DNA of 35,375 nt. Source: an uncultured SAR116 cluster alpha proteobacterium (GTDB lineage: Bacteria; Pseudomonadota; Alphaproteobacteria; Puniceispirillales; Marisalimonadaceae). Under the pieces are notes generated by a model that worked only from the letters and a program-made list of their open reading frames with translations, did not search any database and had not been told where the DNA came from. Positions 29,855-35,375 of the stretch are shown here, one piece after another. How positions within the stretch are numbered: the stretch's first letter is position 1; each line of letters opens with the position of its first letter. The stretch is taken from NCBI GenBank assembly GCA_902543145.1, contig CACBXG010000012.1, positions 1-35,375 on the forward strand, written 5' to 3'. A program made the position numbers and the translations under genes.

Positions 29855-31096
29855 ATGAGTAAGATTAATAGCTCAGATTTTATTAATATTATGAATGAAC
29901 GAGGTTTCATTCATCAAATTACTGATAAAGAAAATCTTCAAAAAGAAATGATTAACACCTTTGCTGTAGGATATATAGGGTTTGATTGTACTGCACCATC
30001 ATTACATGTTGGATCTCTAATTCAAATAATGATGTTGCGTTGGTTCCAAAAAACAGGAAATAAACCGATAGTGCTTATGGGTGGAGGCACAACAAAAGTT
30101 GGAGATCCTTCAGGTAAAGATAGTGCACGACCTTTACTTTCTTCAGAAAAAATACAATTCAATAAAGAGAATATTAAAACTATTTTTGAAAAATTCTTAA
30201 AATTTGGTGAATATGACAATGATGCTATTATGGTAGATAATGCAGATTGGTTAGAAAATTTGAATTATATATCATTTTTAAGGGATTATGGTTCTTATTT
30301 TTCAGTTAACAAACTTGTCAACCTAGAAAGCGTTAAACTAAGACTAGAAAGAGAACAAAATTTGTCTTTTTTAGAATTTAATTATTCACTTCTCCAAGCT
30401 TTTGACTTTCTACAACTTTCTAAAAATTATAATTGTAAATTGCAAATGGGTGGATCTGATCAGTGGGGTAATATTGTTACAGGCATAGATTTAGTAAGAA
30501 AAGCTTCTTCAAAACAAGCTTTTGGTCTAACTTCTCCACTTCTGACAACTAGTAGCGGATCAAAAATGGGCAAAACAGCTAATGGTGCTATTTGGTTAAA
30601 TAATGATCAATTATCTGACTGGAATTTTTGGCAATTTTGGAGAAACACTGAAGATTTGGATGTAATTAAATTCTTAAAATTATTTACTGAACTTCCCATT
30701 TCAGAAATAAATAAATTGGGAAAATTAAAGGGCGCTGAAATTAATGAGGCTAAAATAATTTTAGCAAATGAAGTTACAAAGTTATGTAGAAGTTCAGAAG
30801 CAGCCGATAAAATTTCTTCGTCATCCGCAAAATTATTCAGTAAATCTGCAATAGATGATACTTTGCCAAGTGTGGAAGTTACTAATTGTGAAATAAGTTT
30901 CATTGAAGCTTTAAAGATTCTAAATTTTTTAAACTCAAACGGAGAAGCAAGAAGATTAATTAGAGGCAATGGCGCCAAAATCAACGATGTTGTCATAAAT
31001 GACGAAAATTATATTTTGTCTAATAAAGATTATGAAAATGGCAAAGTGAAAATTTCATATGGGAAAAAAAAACATGGACTTCTCATTTTAAGTTAA
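29855..31096 (+). CDS. tyrS: Tyrosyl-tRNA synthetase
   Basis: A 413-aa class I synthetase. The tyrosine and ATP site begins with YIGFDCTAPSLHVGSLIQI (HVGS is the HIGH motif). MGGSDQWGNIVTGIDLVRK is the tyrosine-binding helix, and GSKMGKTANGAIWL is the KMSKS loop. A C-terminal S4 RNA-binding domain is seen around GEARRLIRGNGAKINDV. It matches the TyrRS I length of 400-430 aa. It charges tRNA-Tyr. Its stop is directly next to the stop of the convergent AsmA-like gene with no space, so no separate terminator fits between them. Confidence 0.96.
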   Translation: MSKINSSDFINIMNERGFIHQITDKENLQKEMINTFAVGYIGFDCTAPSLHVGSLIQIMMLRWFQKTGNKPIVLMGGGTTKVGDPSGKDSARPLLSSEKIQFNKENIKTIFEKFLKFGEYDNDAIMVDNADWLENLNYISFLRDYGSYFSVNKLVNLESVKLRLEREQNLSFLEFNYSLLQAFDFLQLSKNYNCKLQMGGSDQWGNIVTGIDLVRKASSKQAFGLTSPLLTTSSGSKMGKTANGAIWLNNDQLSDWNFWQFWRNTEDLDVIKFLKLFTELPISEINKLGKLKGAEINEAKIILANEVTKLCRSSEAADKISSSSAKLFSKSAIDDTLPSVEVTNCEISFIEALKILNFLNSNGEARRLIRGNGAKINDVVINDENYILSNKDYENGKVKISYGKKKHGLLILS

Positions 31097-34000
31097 TCAA
31101 TCTGTAGTCTTTTTCATAAAAAAATTATTATTATCAAGCCAATCCTCTGAAAATAATTCCCTTAAAATTCCTGGAGCAAATGACATTGTATTTAATGTGA
31201 TTTTTGGGTTGTTAATTGATCCTTTCATTTCAAATTGCCCTGCAAACAAACCTTCTTTTTTTAATCCTGTTAATAATTCACCTACAGCAGGTACAACACT
31301 TAGTATTTTTGATATTAACTTAATTGGAGCAACTGAACCTTTCATATTAATTGATTTTTTTTCAATGTTTAAGCTACCTTTTGCTGCAATTCCTAGCGAT
31401 TCGCTTGTTAGGTAAAGCTTATCAAAGTAAAAATTTTTATTTTTTACCTCTAAATTTACCTCCCCTTTATCAAAAAAAACTCCTTCACCAATTATTATTG
31501 ATCTAATTCCTGAAAAGCTTAAAACTGAAAGTGAATTAATTATTCCAGGTGCATTAATTAAACTAAAGTTTCTCGATTCTATTCGCCCTTCATAATGATT
31601 ATATCTATCATTCAAAAATTTTATGTTAATTTTCATTTGCCCACTTTTTAAGTTTTGCGTAAAACCTAGAGCGCTTAAAAGCTTCCCCCCGTTAGAAGTA
31701 TCAAATATTAAACTTGGAAATTTATTAACTTGTTTTTGGAAATTAATTTTTGTCTCTGCTCCCCCAATTAAACCTATACCTTCTAATATAGAAATTTTAC
31801 TATCTGAGAGTATTTCAAACTTACCATTGTCGAGTAATGGCTTACCTACTATTGATAGTTTGCCATATGCTATAGATTTAAACAACGAACCGTTTATTTC
31901 TCCTTTTAAATTACCTGTTAAGGATATTTCAGAATTTAATTTTATTGAATCAGCAGTTAAATCAATAACTACATGTTGACTCAATTTGGTTTTACTTTTT
32001 AAATTTTTATTAAGACTGGACAAATCAATCTTTTTACCAGACGCTTGTATGTTTAAATTATTACCATTTTTCGATATGATCATTTTATCTATATTTATGT
32101 TAGGTGTTACTAAATTTTTGAGTAAAAATTTATCTATATTTTCCTTATTAAACTGAACCAGACCAATTTTATAAGTTTTACTTGCAATGCTTAAATTAGT
32201 GTTTTTTAAAAAAGCAATTTTACCTTTAATAAATGATATTTCGGCCTCAATAGAAGATGTTATATTTTTCTTTTTAATTAAATCTAGATAATGGATTTTC
32301 AGATATGAGTTTTTTAAATTAGAATTTAATTTTAAATTAAAGTTTAAATTATTAAGATTACCTCTTAGAAAAAAATCTAAATTTATATTTCCTATCATTT
32401 CAATATCAAATTTACTTTTAATAAAATTTGAAAACTCTGCATTGTTTTTTATTTTTAAAGTACATTTTTTGACGTTCATATTATTTATAGTTGTATTACT
32501 GATAATATATTGTACTTTTTTTTCTTTGATGTGTTCTGCTTTTTCTATATTAAGCGTATCTTTACTAAATCTAACATTATGAAAAATATACTCTAATTCT
32601 GAGTTATTAAAAAATTCTGCCTTGGAAATTAAAAAATCATTTTTATGTAATCGACCACTTAATATTGCTTTACCAAATTTATATTGAATGTCTTTATTAA
32701 CTAAAATAAATCCATCATTTGCATTTAAATTTACGTTAATAAAATTATCATCAAGTTTTTTATGTTTAAATTTAAAATCAAAATTACCTGAAATAGTGCT
32801 AAGTAATTTCTTAAAATCTTTATCACTATAGTCAAACCTAGTATTACTAAAATTTGATGTTCCAATAATTTCTTCAACAAGAAATTTTTCTAGTAAAGAA
32901 AATTTTATATTTATTTTAAGATTTTTGAGGTTGCCTCCCCTAAATTTGTTTGAAATTTTTTTTAAATTAAATTCGTAAGGGAAATAATCATAATTCAAAA
33001 ATTCATTAAAATAGTTTTTAGTATCCTCAACTGAGATTTTTTTTAATGAAAAATTTGAAGTGCCTTTTTGAGATATTAAGTCAATATCACCAGATGCAAA
33101 TAAGCGGTCACCTATAATTACATCAGTAAATTGTACCAGGTTTTTGTTCTTCTCCCAAGATAATACACCACTAAAATTAGTATTTAAAATTTTCTCATCT
33201 TTATTATTTTTTAAAGTTAAAGCAGAACTATCTGATACAAAATTTACATTTTGTATACTAAAATTTTTTTTAGTTTTAATATTATAACTTCCGTTTAATC
33301 CAAAATGTGAAATTGTTTTAAAAAATTTGAAATTTTCTTTTAGCCAATAATCAAAAAAGAAATTTGAATTAACATTGTTTATTTTACCACTAAAGCTATT
33401 AAAATCTTTATTTAAATTAGCTCTAAGAGAAAATAGATTGTTTTTTTCTTTGTTACAATCCATATCTAAGTATCTAGATTTATTAGTACTCTTGGATATC
33501 GTAACATTTTCACACTTTATTTCTAAATTTTCTTTTTTCTGGGGATTTCTGTCATTTATTAATAAAAGATTTATCTTTCCAATTACAATTTTGCTATCTA
33601 AAATGTTTTGTAAAGAGGATTGAACTTGAAAATTATTTTTGTTAATTAATGAAAAAATTTTTACTAAAGGACCAAGTAATACTTTATCTTTTTGAATTCT
33701 TGCATTTAGTGTTAAATCTCTAAATTTTATGTAACTAAATTGAATTTTGTTTTTATTTGGAAATATATTTGTTAAAACTTTATCATAAGTGAACCCTAAT
33801 TCTATTGAATTGATTTTTGAATCCCTTTTTTGTTTTAATGAATGAATATTCACATTTTTTAATTCAATTTTTGCAATATTTGGCCAATCAGGTTTCAAAA
33901 TATTTATTGATTCTATATCAACATTTATGTTGTCGTCGTTTATTTTACTTGAAATGAAATACTTAACCTTTTTATTTAAAAAAGTTTTTAAATTAAAAAA

Positions 34001-34108
34001 CTCAACAATGAAATTTTGAGTTCTATCTGGGTAAATAAATAGTGTCGAGATTGATCCAACTAAAAAAAGAGTGAATATAAAAAATGATGTAAAAAAAAAT
34101 TTTTTCAT
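31097..34108 (-). CDS. AsmA-like / DUF3971-type large envelope protein
   Basis: A 1003-aa protein. A single N-terminal membrane anchor (FFFTSFFIFTLFLVGSISTLFI) is followed by a very long beta-rich, lysine/asparagine-rich region in repeated amphipathic strands. The C-terminal part (SLGIAAKGSLNIEKKSINMK, then VPAVGELLTGLKKEGLFAGQ and FEMKGSINNPKITLNTMSFA) is the AsmA_2 / YhdP-like end. Related large AsmA family proteins span the periplasm and are linked to phospholipid transport to the outer membrane. It is probably monocistronic, convergent with tyrS and divergent from bcp across 99 bp. Confidence 0.82.
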   Translation of the reverse strand: MKKFFFTSFFIFTLFLVGSISTLFIYPDRTQNFIVEFFNLKTFLNKKVKYFISSKINDDNINVDIESINILKPDWPNIAKIELKNVNIHSLKQKRDSKINSIELGFTYDKVLTNIFPNKNKIQFSYIKFRDLTLNARIQKDKVLLGPLVKIFSLINKNNFQVQSSLQNILDSKIVIGKINLLLINDRNPQKKENLEIKCENVTISKSTNKSRYLDMDCNKEKNNLFSLRANLNKDFNSFSGKINNVNSNFFFDYWLKENFKFFKTISHFGLNGSYNIKTKKNFSIQNVNFVSDSSALTLKNNKDEKILNTNFSGVLSWEKNKNLVQFTDVIIGDRLFASGDIDLISQKGTSNFSLKKISVEDTKNYFNEFLNYDYFPYEFNLKKISNKFRGGNLKNLKINIKFSLLEKFLVEEIIGTSNFSNTRFDYSDKDFKKLLSTISGNFDFKFKHKKLDDNFINVNLNANDGFILVNKDIQYKFGKAILSGRLHKNDFLISKAEFFNNSELEYIFHNVRFSKDTLNIEKAEHIKEKKVQYIISNTTINNMNVKKCTLKIKNNAEFSNFIKSKFDIEMIGNINLDFFLRGNLNNLNFNLKLNSNLKNSYLKIHYLDLIKKKNITSSIEAEISFIKGKIAFLKNTNLSIASKTYKIGLVQFNKENIDKFLLKNLVTPNINIDKMIISKNGNNLNIQASGKKIDLSSLNKNLKSKTKLSQHVVIDLTADSIKLNSEISLTGNLKGEINGSLFKSIAYGKLSIVGKPLLDNGKFEILSDSKISILEGIGLIGGAETKINFQKQVNKFPSLIFDTSNGGKLLSALGFTQNLKSGQMKINIKFLNDRYNHYEGRIESRNFSLINAPGIINSLSVLSFSGIRSIIIGEGVFFDKGEVNLEVKNKNFYFDKLYLTSESLGIAAKGSLNIEKKSINMKGSVAPIKLISKILSVVPAVGELLTGLKKEGLFAGQFEMKGSINNPKITLNTMSFAPGILRELFSEDWLDNNNFFMKKTTD

Positions 34109-34207
34109 TTTTCCTTTATCTCTAATTATTAAATGATAGTTAATATATTATTTTCGTATAATATAACTTAATTACAAAATTAATTCTAATTATTAGAAAG
34201 ATAGTTC

Positions 34208-34672
34208 ATGTTAAAAATTAACGATAAAATTCCTAATTTTGAAATTTTAACTGATAAGGATGAATTTAAAGTTTCAAATCATCTTGGTAAGAAAATAGTT
34301 GTTTTCTTTTTCCCTAAAGCCGATACTTCTGGCTGCACAGCAGAATCCATTGCATTTACAAATCTTCAAAAAAAGTTTGAAAACTTAAATTGTATTGTTA
34401 TTGGAATTTCAAAAGATAATATAAAAAAACAAGCTAAATTCAGAAAAAAATATAATCTTACTTGTGAACTTGGCGCTGATTTTGAAAATAATGTTTGTGA
34501 ACAATTTGGAGTTTGGGTTGAAAAATCCATGTATGGTAGAAAATATATGGGTATTCAAAGAGCAACTTTTTTGAGTAATGAAAAAGGTATTATAACAAAT
34601 GTTTGGGAAAAGGTAAAAATACCTGGGCATGCTGATGAAGTGCTAGCTGCAGTTGAAAAAATGAATATGTAA
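34208..34672 (+). CDS. bcp: Thioredoxin-dependent peroxiredoxin, BCP/PrxQ type
   Basis: A 154-aa thioredoxin-fold protein. VVFFFPKADTSGCTAESIAF carries the peroxidatic cysteine near residue 39 in the (S/P)GCT motif. In many BCPs the resolving cysteine lies five residues after it; here that place is an isoleucine or alanine (ESIAF), so this is an atypical or 1-Cys form, with other cysteines at LNCIVIG, LTCELG and NVCEQFG as possible partners. It reduces peroxides in the cytoplasm. The 3' end lies 4 bp from the end of the convergent prfB. Confidence 0.9.
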   Translation: MLKINDKIPNFEILTDKDEFKVSNHLGKKIVVFFFPKADTSGCTAESIAFTNLQKKFENLNCIVIGISKDNIKKQAKFRKKYNLTCELGADFENNVCEQFGVWVEKSMYGRKYMGIQRATFLSNEKGIITNVWEKVKIPGHADEVLAAVEKMNM

Positions 34673-34676
34673 TTCT

Positions 34677-35375
34677 TTATCTTTTCATACCCACTTTTAA
34701 AGCTAAAGCAGATTCAATAAAGACATCAATATCTCCATCCAATACAGATTGAGTATTTCCTACTTCTACATTGGTTCGAAGATCTTTAACCATTTGATAT
34801 GGATGAAGCACATAAGATCTAATTTGACTTCCCCATCCAATTTCACCTTTTTCAAGATTATCTTGATTATTGACCTCTTCTCTTTTTTTTAATTCTATTT
34901 CATATAATTTAGCTTTAAGCATTGACATTGCTTGAGCTTTGTTTCTGTGTTGTGATCTATCATTTTGGCATTGAACAACAGTATTGGTAGGTAAGTGTGT
35001 TATTCTTATAGCTGAATCTGTTTTATTAACATGCTGACCACCTGCACCTGATGCCCTATATGTATCAATTCTTAAATCCTTATCTTCTATTTCTATATCT
35101 ATATCGTCATGAATTTCTGGATAAACCCATATTGAAGCAAAACTTGTATGTCTCCTAGATGATGAATCAAATGGGGAAATACGTACTAATCTATGAACAC
35201 CAGATTCTGTTTTTCCCCATCCATATGCATTAAAACCCTCTAATAATAAAGTACAGGACTTTATACCCGCTTCATCTCCTAAACTTTCTTCAATATTAGA
35301 TACCTTAAAACCTCTTTTCTCAGACCATCTTGAATACATTCTTTGAAGCATTAGAGCCCAATCTTGAGCTTCAGT
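34677..35375 (-). CDS. prfB: Peptide chain release factor 2, 5' part cut by window edge
   Basis: The frame runs from a stop at 34677 to the window end. At the edge it reads [20 protein letters not shown], the conserved RF2 segment, so the true start lies outside and the N-terminal third is missing. The catalytic GGQ lies in [40 protein letters not shown] and [15 protein letters not shown] also match RF2. It releases peptides at UGA and UAA. Whether the usual programmed +1 frameshift near codon 25 is present cannot be seen in this window. Confidence 0.95.
   Translation of the reverse strand, partial: TEAQDWALMLQRMYSRWSEKRGFKVSNIEESLGDEAGIKSCTLLLEGFNAYGWGKTESGVHRLVRISPFDSSSRRHTSFASIWVYPEIHDDIDIEIEDKDLRIDTYRASGAGGQHVNKTDSAIRITHLPTNTVVQCQNDRSQHRNKAQAMSMLKAKLYEIELKKREEVNNQDNLEKGEIGWGSQIRSYVLHPYQMVKDLRTNVEVGNTQSVLDGDIDVFIESALALKVGMKR

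Overview
The window is AT-rich bacterial DNA. Its housekeeping genes (cysE - cysteine desulfurase - ferredoxin - mnmA, tyrS, an AsmA-like protein, bcp, prfB) and its long, tightly packed operons suggest a streamlined marine alphaproteobacterium of the SAR11 / HIMB59 / AEGEAN-169 kind. That assignment is an inference from gene order, base composition and the urea transporter, not a marker-gene result.

Left flank (1-4392, all minus strand): a compact gene string. In transcription order it has a 74-aa unknown protein, an unknown gene broken by one in-frame stop, a GFA/CENP-V zinc protein, a family 2 glycosyltransferase, a nucleoside phosphorylase/nucleosidase-like protein, a spore-photoproduct-lyase-type radical SAM protein and a short-chain dehydrogenase cut by the window edge. 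Most neighbours overlap or nearly touch.

Centre (4509-24871): a roughly 20-kb genomic island at the elongator tRNA-Met gene. The intact tRNA is at 24795-24871 (minus). A 57-nt copy of its 3' part (56/57 identical) sits at 4509-4565 in the same orientation. Just inside both ends lies the same 16-bp direct repeat, CACATCTCCGTCACAA. A tyrosine integrase is at the left end. An AlpA-type regulator, a primase/SF3 helicase and an HGGASTGP-motif protein, a set typical of phage satellites, are at the right end. Between them is metabolic cargo: a DsrE-like protein, a Kef-type antiporter, a carboxyltransferase broken at a C9 tract, an NAD(P)-dependent reductase, four small proteins of probable dimeric alpha/beta-barrel type, and a complete urtABCDE urea transporter with a LysR gene. 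The island is composite. A 56-nt 3' fragment of tRNA-fMet lies inside it at 12167-12222, a 16-bp piece of the same anticodon arm forms the 3' end of the integrase gene, both sites are followed by TTGGTA-N6-TTGGTA repeat pairs, and a 39-bp direct repeat (12241 and 21379) brackets the urea-transport block. The layout resembles tRNA-targeting cargo elements such as the tycheposons of Prochlorococcus, here in what seems to be an alphaproteobacterium.

Right flank (24937-35375): conserved chromosome. A minus-strand operon cysE - cysteine desulfurase - [2Fe-2S] ferredoxin - mnmA - VOC-family protein (sulfur assimilation and tRNA thiolation) is divergent from an alpha/beta hydrolase and tyrS. Then come a 1003-aa AsmA-like envelope protein, a bacterioferritin-comigratory-type peroxiredoxin, and prfB running off the window edge.
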